Source of the DNA: a virus
Strand: one strand, 5' to 3'
DNA length: 45,802 nt
Virus record (IMG/VR): IMGVR_UViG_3300026484_000025
Location: 1-45,802 of that record
Positions 1 to 8,015 of the stretch are shown piece by piece; positions within the stretch are counted from its first letter, which is position 1; each line of letters opens with the position of its first letter. Position numbers and translations under genes: made by a program. The notes beneath the pieces were generated by a model. That model was not told the origin of the DNA, made no database searches, and saw nothing but the letters and a program-made list of their open reading frames with translations.

Positions 1-308
1 TTGTTTATGATGTAGTTTCTAACTTCTTCAGCAGTATAGTGGCTAAAGATAATATCAGCTGCATTACCTAAACTATGTTGTGATGTTTCACTATAATCAG
101 GACTTTTTGGTGTTCGTAAACCACTCCAATGTCTATTACCTTTCCAGTAGTAGTTGTTGATAGTTGCAGTACCAAGGTTAAAGTGTTCTTTTAGCAAGTC
201 AATAGTAACTATTAAATCTTTACTAATAAACTTCCAAGCTTTTTCACCATACTTCTCAAAGATATGTTTAGGTACTAACTCGTGAATTTTAAAATATTTT
301 GATTTCAT
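1..308 (-). CDS. M15-like peptidase (endolysin), 3' end cut by window edge
   Basis: About 102 codons are visible from the ATG at 308; the gene runs off the left edge. The protein contains SQHSLGNAADI, which fits the zinc-binding H-x(6)-D signature of the M15/Hedgehog-type DD-peptidases that phages use to cut peptidoglycan cross-links. Upstream of it is a tryptophan-rich stretch ending in WSGLRTP, as in a family of phage endolysins. It overlaps the preceding Rz1-like gene by an ATGA junction, and sits behind spanin and holin-like genes, which supports a lysis role. The C-terminal part of the active site (expected H-x-D/H) lies outside the window. It is a different branch from the M15 protein at 3100-3450. 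Family is fairly sure; substrate is inferred. Confidence 0.72.
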   Translation of the reverse strand, partial: MKSKYFKIHELVPKHIFEKYGEKAWKFISKDLIVTIDLLKEHFNLGTATINNYYWKGNRHWSGLRTPKSPDYSETSQHSLGNAADIIFSHYTAEEVRNYIIN

Positions 309-550
309 TTACACACCTCGGCATTATGCTTCATATCAACTATGCATTCAAGCATAGCACTTAGCACCTCTGTATCTGTATCACGATTGAAAGAACAGTT
401 TGCATCAGGCACAATACACTTTACTGGCACTTTAACTTCATAAGGTTTATCTATGTATCGTATCTCTGGCTTACACGAACAAGCACTAAAGTTCAGAGTA
501 ACTAATATTGCGAATATTATTAATACTGTCTTTGATTTGCTTACATTCAT
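305..550 (-). CDS. Rz1-like outer-membrane spanin lipoprotein
   Basis: An 81-residue protein begins with a basic, hydrophobic signal segment and a lipobox-like FSAC, giving a likely acylated cysteine near residue 24. The mature part is short and extended. Its first 65 bases overlap, in another frame, the end of the coiled-coil gene at 486-872. This Rz/Rz1 overlap is the classic spanin architecture. Together the pair would span the periplasm and fuse inner and outer membranes at lysis. The mature chain has several cysteines and only modest proline, unlike many Rz1 proteins, so the assignment rests on lipobox, size and overlap. It implies a Gram-negative host. Confidence 0.7.
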   Translation of the reverse strand: MNVSKSKTVLIIFAILVTLNFSACSCKPEIRYIDKPYEVKVPVKCIVPDANCSFNRDTDTEVLSAMLECIVDMKHNAEVCK

Positions 551-872
551 TTGACTTTACCTCTCTTACTTCTGTGATTTTTCTATACTTAATCGTTGGC
601 TTTTGCTTTTGCCACTTTTTGAGTTTCGCCATTGCAAGTGCTTTGTTTGCTTCTAGTTGTTCAACATATTCGTTTTGTTTTTCGATTGCATTTTCTAGTC
701 GCGTTTTTTCAAGAGTTATGTAAGCCACATCTGTTTTTAGTGTAGATACCTCTTTTTCAAGTGCTGCAATTTCATCTTTCAATCCACCGATGTATATATA
801 AAAGGATATGACGAATATAGTCATAACGATGGCAGCTATCATCTCTTTACTAACTGGAAGTGTTGGTATCAT
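486..872 (-). CDS. Rz-like inner-membrane spanin
   Basis: A 128-residue protein with a single N-terminal transmembrane segment (about residues 11-29) is followed by a long charged coiled coil (about 32-90) and a basic tail. This is the normal topology of the inner-membrane spanin. The 3' end overlaps the Rz1-like lipoprotein gene in another frame. It starts two bases after the stop of the holin-like gene at 874, so the three genes form one lysis operon. Sequence similarity to T7 gp18.5 cannot be judged here; the call is from topology and arrangement. Confidence 0.72.
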   Translation of the reverse strand: MIPTLPVSKEMIAAIVMTIFVISFYIYIGGLKDEIAALEKEVSTLKTDVAYITLEKTRLENAIEKQNEYVEQLEANKALAMAKLKKWQKQKPTIKYRKITEVREVKSNECKQIKDSINNIRNISYSEL

Positions 873-873
873 A

Positions 874-1074
874 TCATCTCCCTATCTTGATGTTGTCAAT
901 GAGTTTAGATAGCAGTTCTTTAGTAAAGTCACTACGAAACATCATAAAGATTGAGCTATAGAGTGCTATGTACCCAACTACTTCGATGATGTTCGATGGT
1001 TTATCTACTGCTATGCTATAGATATAAATTCCTACAAATATGAAGAATGCAAGTGTTGATTTCCAATTTTTCAT
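874..1074 (-). CDS. Putative holin (two-TM small membrane protein)
   Basis: A 66-residue protein has two hydrophobic segments (about residues 7-24 and 32-47) and a basic C-terminus with IDNIKIGR. Size, two membrane passes and its place immediately before the spanin pair suggest a class II holin that makes the inner-membrane lesions at lysis. No conserved motif proves this; it could be another small membrane protein. It follows the fibre-partner gene by three bases, so it is read in the same late transcript in this arrangement. Confidence 0.5.
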   Translation of the reverse strand: MKNWKSTLAFFIFVGIYIYSIAVDKPSNIIEVVGYIALYSSIFMMFRSDFTKELLSKLIDNIKIGR

Positions 1075-1076
1075 AA

Positions 1077-1944
1077 TCTACACCACTATTTCAGGCTCTA
1101 CAACCTTTGGAACATATTTCATCTCAAACTTACGAAACACACCACACTCATTACCATTTAAGTTTGTGTAATCAATCTCATCTGCTGTAAAGTTAAGTTC
1201 ATCTTCAATACCATTATCTCTCATATCTACTAAACCTTTTGATTTAAGATATGTAATGATAAATGCTTCTTCTCCGTTAGCTGGTATAGCCCATCTAAAA
1301 GCCACAAATCTATCATCAATAATATCTACTGGTGTAAAAAACTCTCCTAGCTCATCACTAAGCTCATTGATTGAGTAATATGTACCATCTTCTTTAAGCA
1401 TCTTTTTAAGCTCTATCGGTGTATCTAGTGTTGCTTTAGGCACTATGATGTAATCATAAGCCTCTTTTAGTTCTTCTATCATGATAATAATCCTTTTTCA
1501 ACTGCTTTATTGTATAGTTCTAATGGGTCTTGTGGGGTTGTATGTATTTTGAATAATCTGATATTACCCATAATACTTCTTGCTAAATGGTTATTATTCA
1601 TTAAATATAAATCACATATTTCAGTATTTATAGGGTCATCTAAAGCCTCAACATCACCTACTATAATACCATTTACAAATAATGAAATTTCATCTGTACT
1701 TTGATTTATATAATAGTTGATGTGAATTGGTGTGTCATCTGGAAAACTAAAATATTGTTGAGTATTTTGAGTATTTACCTCTGAATACAAAGTGCTACCT
1801 ACACCTAATCGCTCAATCCTAAAGAATGATGTATTACCTTGACCTATATATAGTAATTTATTGTAGTTGTACTTTGGCAAGGAACTATCAGCCTCATATA
1901 TAAATTCAATATTTGTCACATTTTCCAATGAGAAATTATTAGTT
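1077..1944. repeat. Left copy of an 868-bp exact direct repeat
   Basis: This segment appears identical to 44935-45802 (offset 43858) over every base compared. It holds the whole 134-residue fibre-partner gene and the last part of the tail-fibre gene. The right copy ends exactly at the window end, so the true identity may be longer. The flanks differ: left of 1077 lies the holin/spanin arm, whereas left of 44935 lie terminator hairpins and the large terminase. The simplest reading is a circular or concatemeric genome of about 43.86 kb closed through this overlap, with 1-1076 as an alternative branch. Confidence 0.9.
1078..1482 (-). CDS. Tail-fibre partner / possible fibre chaperone, unknown family
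   Basis: A 134-residue acidic protein overlaps the end of the large tail-fibre gene by four bases (ATGA), so the two are translationally coupled. No motif I recognise is present. It is a mix of helical N-terminus (EELKEAYDYI) and beta-rich centre, with a C-terminus VPKVVEPEIVV. Position after a receptor-binding fibre suggests an assembly chaperone or small fibre subunit, but this is inference. An identical copy lies at 44936-45340. Confidence 0.55.
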   Translation of the reverse strand: MIEELKEAYDYIIVPKATLDTPIELKKMLKEDGTYYSINELSDELGEFFTPVDIIDDRFVAFRWAIPANGEEAFIITYLKSKGLVDMRDNGIEDELNFTADEIDYTNLNGNECGVFRKFEMKYVPKVVEPEIVV

Positions 1945-3086
1945 ATAGAATAATCGGCGACACTATTTGAAGTAATGCTATCAAAGCTACCACCAGTTAT
2001 AACACCTAACTCATCTCTTTCTAAGAAACAAGTTTGTAAGCCATATGTTAGGTTCATTGCTTCGTATCTAACTGATGTTGTGAAGTTTGCTATTGGGTAG
2101 GTTGATGTTAGTTTTTTTACATACACACTTTCCACTTCAGCAGTACCACTCCAAGTACTACTTCCCTCCACATACACTCTTAATGTAGATTCTTCTGAAG
2201 AGGTGAAAACAAAATAAGATTCACCAACAGGTAAACTATACTCTGCTAGCTGTACTGTTGGACTTCTAATTATTAATGATATACCACCATTAATTTGATT
2301 TATTGAATTAATCTTTATAGAAGCTAAGAACATATCACCAACTTCAGCATCAAAAGATGAACCATTTGCACCTGAGTAGTTTTCATCAGCTAGGTGGAGG
2401 ATACTTCCACTTATAGATGCACCGTTTTGTGTTACCCAACTATCACCAGTATCGAACTCACTATCTGTGCCAACATCTACCTCACTATACCCAACCATAT
2501 CACGAACATAACCATCAGTCTCACACATAGGTAAATGAGCTACAACACTATTTAGTTCATCTTGTGTAAGTATCTTACTCTTAGCTTCCCAAGTAGCACT
2601 ACCATCAGCATTAACTGTTTTTTCATGGTATAAGAACTTCTCTGGGTATTTGCTTAGATAATCTACTTGACTATCTGTAAAAGCTTTTGAAGTTGTTATT
2701 GCATTTGAGTAAACTACTTCTTCATCTGCTGTGTATGTGTCAATAGCTGTTACATCTTCTGTTGTAAGTACCCCATCTTTGAACACATATAGAGTTGTTG
2801 CACCTATGCAGTTTATAGGAAAACTTTGGTCTGTACCATTTGTTTTTACACCTTTTCCAAAATATAAGTCTGCTCTATACTCTACAGCACTAGGTTTATT
2901 GTCTAACACTCTATTACCTGTACTGTCTACACTTGTACTCCAAGTATACTCTATTAAAGGTAACTCCCCCCCTAATCCTCTCTCTGCCCCAAAAGAAGCA
3001 GGGTCTACTATACCTCTCATGCCCCATTCCTTCTTAGGAAACTTATCTGCTTTTCTATATTGTGGTTTAATTATTGTATAAGACAT
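1479..3086 (-). CDS. Tail fibre with C-terminal concanavalin/LamG-like domain
   Basis: A 535-residue beta-rich protein, likely an exposed receptor-binding fibre. The N-terminal ~45 residues are short, basic and proline-containing, as expected for a virion-attachment segment. The C-terminal ~150 residues read like a LamG/ConA-type jelly roll: IEFIYEADSS, a LYIGQGN strand, DEISLFVNG and NIRLFKIHTTPQDPLELYN, a pattern common in phage fibres. It lies between lysis genes (3100) and its coupled partner (1482). The 3' end is duplicated at the right edge of the window. Carbohydrate binding is inferred; no enzymatic motif is visible. Confidence 0.65.
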   Translation of the reverse strand: MSYTIIKPQYRKADKFPKKEWGMRGIVDPASFGAERGLGGELPLIEYTWSTSVDSTGNRVLDNKPSAVEYRADLYFGKGVKTNGTDQSFPINCIGATTLYVFKDGVLTTEDVTAIDTYTADEEVVYSNAITTSKAFTDSQVDYLSKYPEKFLYHEKTVNADGSATWEAKSKILTQDELNSVVAHLPMCETDGYVRDMVGYSEVDVGTDSEFDTGDSWVTQNGASISGSILHLADENYSGANGSSFDAEVGDMFLASIKINSINQINGGISLIIRSPTVQLAEYSLPVGESYFVFTSSEESTLRVYVEGSSTWSGTAEVESVYVKKLTSTYPIANFTTSVRYEAMNLTYGLQTCFLERDELGVITGGSFDSITSNSVADYSITNNFSLENVTNIEFIYEADSSLPKYNYNKLLYIGQGNTSFFRIERLGVGSTLYSEVNTQNTQQYFSFPDDTPIHINYYINQSTDEISLFVNGIIVGDVEALDDPINTEICDLYLMNNNHLARSIMGNIRLFKIHTTPQDPLELYNKAVEKGLLS

Positions 3087-3099
3087 ATGTTATTCTCCT

Positions 3100-3450
3100 C
3101 TACCATCTAGCTTTCTCCTCTCTTCTATCTACATGAGTAAATGCCTCATATTCCCCTACACCATATGTATCAGGATATGTACTATTAAAATATTCATATA
3201 CTTTATAAGGCCTTATGTCCTTTACTATAATATCTGCTGCTTGTCCTAGTAGGTGTTTAGAGTATCTACTTCCCCCTACTTCTTTATTATGCTTATAACA
3301 TCTACAACTATTAGTAATAGTAATAGGAGAGTTAAAGTGCTCTCTTGCTTTCTCTAGTATATCTAGTAGTTCTACATCTACTGTGTTGAAGCCACACCCA
3401 CACCTACAAGCAAACTCCTCTCTAGTGAAGTGTTCACTTACCTTTTGCAT
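3100..3450 (-). CDS. M15 family peptidase, main endolysin
   Basis: A 116-residue single-domain peptidase. The N-terminal FACRCGCG is typical of the M15_3 family. The zinc site is visible: SKHLLGQAADI gives the H-x(6)-D pair and THVDRR near residue 106 supplies the last histidine. The family cleaves peptide cross-links of peptidoglycan. It overlaps the end of the holin gene by 17 bases, placing it in a holin-lysin cassette after the virion genes. Unlike the left-arm M15 gene, this stretch is almost free of CpG, like the rest of the core genome. Confidence 0.85.
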   Translation of the reverse strand: MQKVSEHFTREEFACRCGCGFNTVDVELLDILEKAREHFNSPITITNSCRCYKHNKEVGGSRYSKHLLGQAADIIVKDIRPYKVYEYFNSTYPDTYGVGEYEAFTHVDRREEKARW

Positions 3451-3823
3451 TATCTCTATCCTTCATACTGTTAATAACTCCTCCTGTAAAGTACCAAGTA
3501 ACAATAGCCCCCATAACCCAGAATAAACCAAATGCTTCTACTAGTTGCACATACTCAGTAAAGCTATCAGGTAAATACAATAGTATTAAAGTTCCTACCC
3601 AGAAAGCCAATAAGAAGTTAGATGCAAATAGTAAAGCTATATACCTCTGTGCTAATTTAAATGGTTCAAATAAAGGCAATAAGTTAAGTTTAGTGTCTAA
3701 TTGTTTTTGTACTGCTTCAGCCTTCTCTTCATCTGTATAAAATGCTTTGTCTATTCCATTATATATTCCATCTACTGCTTTGCTAGCAACATCAGGAGTA
3801 AATATACTACTAAAAAATCCCAT
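3434..3823 (-). CDS. Holin, three-TM (GTA-type holin) family
   Basis: A 129-residue protein starts with an amphipathic segment (GFFSSIFTPDVASKAVDGIYNGIDKAFYT split around residues 2-32) typical of the 'holin of 3TMs' family. Membrane segments follow near 57-75, 76-84 and 96-115. Its coupling with the M15 endolysin supports the role: it would permeabilise the inner membrane to release the lysin at the end of infection. Start chosen at the ATG three bases after the preceding stop. Confidence is good for family, moderate for strict holin function. Confidence 0.75.
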   Translation of the reverse strand: MGFFSSIFTPDVASKAVDGIYNGIDKAFYTDEEKAEAVQKQLDTKLNLLPLFEPFKLAQRYIALLFASNFLLAFWVGTLILLYLPDSFTEYVQLVEAFGLFWVMGAIVTWYFTGGVINSMKDRDNAKGK

Positions 3824-3826
3824 ATT

Positions 3827-4057
3827 CTACCCTTCCACTAATTTATATAGAATATACATAAGTATACCCATCATAAAACTACCTATGATTGTGTGCCATT
3901 TAAGAGTAGTAAGTATCTCTGCCTGTACTTTGTTCTCTTCATCAGCATGTTCATTAAGAGCATTATTCACATCTCTTTGTTCCTTCCTAAATCTTTGGAA
4001 ATCTTGTACAAGTATTGATACTTTAGTCCCTATGACTGTTTCTTCATTACTTCCCAT
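3827..4057 (-). CDS. Coiled-coil protein with C-terminal TM anchor (XhlA-like)
   Basis: A 76-residue protein is a charged helix/coiled coil (about residues 10-50) ending in one transmembrane segment (IIGSFMMGILMYILY, about 56-70). This layout matches haemolysin XhlA-type phage lysis accessories and some small spanin-like proteins. It sits between a fibre gene and the holin, with three- and four-base spacings, so it is part of the lysis operon. No catalytic residues are expected. A spanin role is possible, since no other spanin is visible in the circular form of the genome. Confidence 0.5.
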   Translation of the reverse strand: MGSNEETVIGTKVSILVQDFQRFRKEQRDVNNALNEHADEENKVQAEILTTLKWHTIIGSFMMGILMYILYKLVEG

Positions 4058-4060
4058 CTT

Positions 4061-4687
4061 CTATAACTTTCTTTCCACTACTATAGAGTTACTAGAGATA
4101 AATAATACATCACCTGTTACTTCTTTTCTTGCCTCAATAATAACATTCAGAGTTCCTCCATCTGCTACATTAATAGGCACAAACATAGTCATATCTAAGT
4201 TATCAGTATTATCCTTAGGTTCTCTTCTTATTTCTACCCAAGTGCCTCCACCATCTAGACTAAATCTAAAGAAAGCACTAGTAGTACTAGAGTCTAAAGA
4301 GTATACTTGAGAGAGCTTAACCTCATATGTTCCTCCTGCTAGTTCTGTAAGACTTACTTGATTTACTTGTTCGTATGTGCTATCTACAATAGTTACATCA
4401 TTAACTGTATTAAAAGTGTATAGTGTAAAGTTTTCTAGTTCTACTAACCTATTAGTGTTGTCTGTTATACTACTATTATTTAGGGATATATTGTATGCAT
4501 TAGTAGATATGTCTGCTGTATTAGTAGCTATATTAGCAGTATTAACATTAATACCCCCTGTATTGCTTAATATGTCTGATGCTAGTGTTGCTGTTTCTCC
4601 TACTACACTATTATTAAAAGTATTTAGTTTCTCTCTAATAGTTAGTAGTGTATCTCCATTTACAAAGTCTGTATATGTTATTGCCAT
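4061..4687 (-). CDS. Putative fibre or virion appendage protein
   Basis: A 208-residue protein. The first third carries Asn/Thr-rich repeats (NTANIATNTADISTNAYNIS) typical of trimeric phage-fibre stalks. The remainder (about residues 95-208) is a beta-sandwich-like domain. Stop and start overlap by one base with the small-terminase gene. It could be a short tail fibre, head decoration or baseplate-like component. No enzymatic signature is seen. This is one of three fibre-like genes in the genome (with 1479-3086 and 12142-13776). Confidence 0.5.
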   Translation of the reverse strand: MAITYTDFVNGDTLLTIREKLNTFNNSVVGETATLASDILSNTGGINVNTANIATNTADISTNAYNISLNNSSITDNTNRLVELENFTLYTFNTVNDVTIVDSTYEQVNQVSLTELAGGTYEVKLSQVYSLDSSTTSAFFRFSLDGGGTWVEIRREPKDNTDNLDMTMFVPINVADGGTLNVIIEARKEVTGDVLFISSNSIVVERKL

Positions 4688-4920
4688 TATCCAAGTGCCT
4701 CCTCTTTCTCCATTACTAATAATTGTAGCTTATTAGATAGGCTTTGCTCTGGGCTATCCTCTAGTACATCTACTGTAATATCATTATTCTTTAGAAAAGC
4801 ATTAATAGCAGCTAATGTACCTGATGATAGTTCTTCATCTGATGTTGCTGCTTCTATATAATACTCTGCTATATACCTATGTAAATCCTGTAACTTATCT
4901 AAGTTTGCTTTTTTACCCAT
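4687..4920 (-). CDS. Small terminase subunit / DNA maturase A (T7 gp18-like)
   Basis: A 77-residue protein with helix-rich N-terminus (LDKLQDLHRYIAEYYIE) and the segment SGTLAAINAFLKNNDITV. This matches the short small-terminase proteins of T7-like phages, where a helix is followed by 'ADLNVARQFLKDNGI'-like sequence. It would recognise concatemer DNA and regulate the large subunit at 43149-44819. It overlaps the internal virion protein gene by one base. In T7 the two terminase genes are close together; here a fibre, the lysis genes and the tail fibre lie between them on the circular map. Confidence 0.65.
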   Translation of the reverse strand: MGKKANLDKLQDLHRYIAEYYIEAATSDEELSSGTLAAINAFLKNNDITVDVLEDSPEQSLSNKLQLLVMEKEEALG

Positions 4921-7900
4921 TAGTATGTATTCTCCTTTATCTGTGACTGTAAGTACTCATTAACTAGAGGTACTGTAGCACCAGGCATAAGTCCTTTCAG
5001 TGCATTCCATTGCCCTCTATTATTTATTTCTCCTCTGAGAAGTACTGGTTCTAATATATTTCTTAATTGAGGAAGTCTACTGAAGGTAGCACCACCTAAT
5101 GTACCTAGAACATCTTTAGTTACATATTCACTTCCTGGTGTAGGAACTCCTGATATTGCACTAAGCTTGTCAGCAAATATACTAGCACCTCCTAGTGTAC
5201 CTGCTTTGGCTAAACCAACTGTAAATAGCTTCATAGCTTTATCACTATCTTCTATAAATCCGTCAAACTTAGCATCTCTAGGCTCTACTAGTCCTGCTTG
5301 TATCGCTGCCTGTTCTCTGCCCCACATAACCATACCCATCATAAAAGTACTAGTCATAGTAGCTGCTGTCCACCTAGCTGCTGACTCATCCATCCCTCTT
5401 CCTAACAATGTTTCTGATGCTGCCATAGGATATCTTAAGAACTGAAATACTAGTCTATTGAAGGCATTAGGTTTAATCATAAAACTTGGTAAGTATGTAG
5501 TATCTCCTTTAATTACTGTATGTCTCATTCCTCTACTAACTGCTGTAGTAATAAGGTCTAATTCTTTTTCATTAAATTTGTCAAGATGCATATCATATAT
5601 CTTACCACTTTTATTAAACTCACCATGTTTATTTAGTGCTCTGCTCACTGTAGTCATGTCTTTTTTATTAAGGCCTATCCTTGCCATATACTTCTTCTGA
5701 GCTAGTGTTAACTCTTTCTTAGTACTAAAGCTTAGTATATCATGTATTACTTTAGGCCCTACCATAGCTTCTAATGCTACTGTGGCTCCTCTAAGTCCTG
5801 TGTATTTAAAGAACTCACTGACACCTTTATTAAGGTTATGCTCTACCTTTCCTACATTGAATACAGTATCAGTATCAGACATCTTCATCATATTATGATT
5901 TTCAAATAAGTTCTCAAACTGCCCCATAAGAATAAAATCTCTAACTAAAGGGTCTTCTATTGTCTTATTAGTAAACATCTTTTTAATCTCTTTTAATGAG
6001 CCTAGTCTTACTTTCATAACATTATGGACACTACCATCTAGTAATAGTCCTCCAAGTTCTGATGCTGTATTAAGAACAAATCCCCCACCATATGTCAGTG
6101 AGTTAATAGAGTTCATAATTCTTGTACCTTTCCATACTGCACTATTACTATCTGATGCTATTCTAAATGTACCAAGCATATCTTTAAACATATTCTCTAA
6201 TCCATCTAATTCTTTAGGAGATGCACCAGATTTTCTAAGTTCTTCAGTATACAGTTTATTAAAAGTATCTATCTGTTCTGCTCTAGGAACTCCTTGTAAT
6301 TCGGGGAAGGCATGATTAGCTGCAAAGCCTCCTGCTTGTGAGTAAGAATACTGTCCTACTACATCTTCTATATTAGTAACAAGTAAGTCTTCTAGTTCTC
6401 TTTCATCTAGTTTATATTTTCTTGCTTTAAAGAATGCACTAGCACCTAGTTCTTTAGGAACCATAAAAGAATAATCAGCATACTCTCTATCATAGTCTAG
6501 TTTCTTTAACTTACTGCCTATGTCTTTAGCTGCTGTAGCTATAGCTTTCTCTGTCTCTCCTTTATTAGCTACATGAGATTTAAGTGCTTTAGTTATTCTA
6601 TTTATCAGGATATTATCATCAATTTCTCTAATCTTTTGAAAGTCAAATATCCTAGTCATATAGTGCCTATTAGTAGTTATATTACTAAGTTCATGTACTT
6701 TAAGTCCCTTACCCTGCTCTAATACTTCTTTATAGTAAGTATCAATTCTTTTAGCAGCTTCATTTACTTTAGGGTCACTGTGCTCAAAATCATATTGATG
6801 TACAGAGTATAGTTCTTCTTTTCTAGTATCAATAGTTTGCTGTATCTCTTCATTAATTCTAGTATCTAACTCTTTCTTATATTTCTTTAGTTCTTTCTTA
6901 GTTGGGTTAGTCTCTTTAAAAGCCCTGAGTTCTTCCCTTTTAGCTTTTCTAGCTTCTTGTTTAGTGAAAGCTATAGCATCATTAAGTTCTTCATATACAG
7001 AGTTCTCCTGTCTATTAGCTCTATCTCTGACTGTCTTTCCTACTTCAACATAGAATGTATCTAAATCATCTATAGTAGACTCAGCATACAGTCCTCTAAT
7101 ATCCCCTAGTGCCATTCTCTGTCTGCCAAAGAACTTCTGTTTAAAGTCTTGCCCTGTTGTTCCAATAGCTACTGGTTCCCCTGTATTTCTATCTACAACT
7201 GCCATAGGAGGAGAGTCTATTCTATTAGACACTAGTGTAACTAGTTCATTATTAGATGAAGCAGTAAATGTAACATCTGATTGAAGTACATCAGGCATAA
7301 ATCTAGTATACATAGTCCTAAGTTGTGTCCCTCCTATCTTCTCTGCTGTAAGTTCCCCTGTAAGAGCTATAAAGTTCTTAGGGTCTGTTGTCATCCCTTT
7401 AGCTACTTTAGCAGTAGAGTATCCTCCAGACAGTATACTACCTGCCCAAGGAAGTCCTCCTGATAATAGAGCAGCATATAGGTTCATAGTTCCATAGTCT
7501 TGTCCATCCATTCCACTACCTTTTTCAGCTCCTACTGCTGCTGTAACACTTGCCATACCTACTACTGCACTCTCTGCTGATAGTGCTGCTAATCTTGTGG
7601 CCTTAGTTGCTAAAGTGTATGCAGTCTTAGTTGCTGCTGATGTTACTCCAATCGGTACTACCATAAAAGGGTCCACAACAGAGGCACCTAACATTTTCGC
7701 ATCTGTCCATATACTATCTTCTTCTACTATTTTATTGAAAGACTCATCATAAAGTCTTCTTCTATCTAATATTTCTTTAGCATACTCTTCAGAATTAGCT
7801 CTTAGCACTGCATACTTGTCATCAAATGAAAGGTCTTTAACCCATTGTGTCTCATTAGGGTTCCAAGATTTCTCTGAAGGATTAAAATTATCCAAACCTG

Positions 7901-8003
7901 TATGATACTTAACACCAAAGTAAGGATTAGATACATTAAATATATCTGTGCTTGTAACTCCTTCTTCATTCTCTACAGTATTTGTAGTAATTTCTTCCTC
8001 CAT
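4920..8003 (-). CDS. Internal virion protein, T7 gp16-like (ejection motor)
   Basis: A 1027-residue protein, the largest in the genome, in the position of T7 gene 16 (after the gp14- and gp15-like genes). Hydrophobic alanine-rich stretches lie near residues 110-200, and a long charged helical section lies near 330-420. The C-terminal part contains LVFQFLRYPMAASETLLGRG and further membrane-like helices, resembling the gp16 C-terminus. T7 gp16 has an N-terminal lytic transglycosylase; I do not see its catalytic Glu context here, and the protein is about 300 residues shorter. It would be ejected first and help form the channel for DNA entry. Confidence 0.7.
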   Translation of the reverse strand: MEEEITTNTVENEEGVTSTDIFNVSNPYFGVKYHTGLDNFNPSEKSWNPNETQWVKDLSFDDKYAVLRANSEEYAKEILDRRRLYDESFNKIVEEDSIWTDAKMLGASVVDPFMVVPIGVTSAATKTAYTLATKATRLAALSAESAVVGMASVTAAVGAEKGSGMDGQDYGTMNLYAALLSGGLPWAGSILSGGYSTAKVAKGMTTDPKNFIALTGELTAEKIGGTQLRTMYTRFMPDVLQSDVTFTASSNNELVTLVSNRIDSPPMAVVDRNTGEPVAIGTTGQDFKQKFFGRQRMALGDIRGLYAESTIDDLDTFYVEVGKTVRDRANRQENSVYEELNDAIAFTKQEARKAKREELRAFKETNPTKKELKKYKKELDTRINEEIQQTIDTRKEELYSVHQYDFEHSDPKVNEAAKRIDTYYKEVLEQGKGLKVHELSNITTNRHYMTRIFDFQKIREIDDNILINRITKALKSHVANKGETEKAIATAAKDIGSKLKKLDYDREYADYSFMVPKELGASAFFKARKYKLDERELEDLLVTNIEDVVGQYSYSQAGGFAANHAFPELQGVPRAEQIDTFNKLYTEELRKSGASPKELDGLENMFKDMLGTFRIASDSNSAVWKGTRIMNSINSLTYGGGFVLNTASELGGLLLDGSVHNVMKVRLGSLKEIKKMFTNKTIEDPLVRDFILMGQFENLFENHNMMKMSDTDTVFNVGKVEHNLNKGVSEFFKYTGLRGATVALEAMVGPKVIHDILSFSTKKELTLAQKKYMARIGLNKKDMTTVSRALNKHGEFNKSGKIYDMHLDKFNEKELDLITTAVSRGMRHTVIKGDTTYLPSFMIKPNAFNRLVFQFLRYPMAASETLLGRGMDESAARWTAATMTSTFMMGMVMWGREQAAIQAGLVEPRDAKFDGFIEDSDKAMKLFTVGLAKAGTLGGASIFADKLSAISGVPTPGSEYVTKDVLGTLGGATFSRLPQLRNILEPVLLRGEINNRGQWNALKGLMPGATVPLVNEYLQSQIKENTY

Positions 8004-8015
8004 AATCTCTCTCCT

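Noticed and set aside
1479-3086. A diversity-generating system acting on the duplicated fibre end
   Set aside because: The two copies appear identical, without adenine-directed changes, and no reverse transcriptase gene is present.
3747-4310. A 187-codon open frame on the plus strand
   Set aside because: It is antisense to three well-supported minus-strand genes, and all other genes lie on the minus strand. The same applies to the other plus-strand frames.
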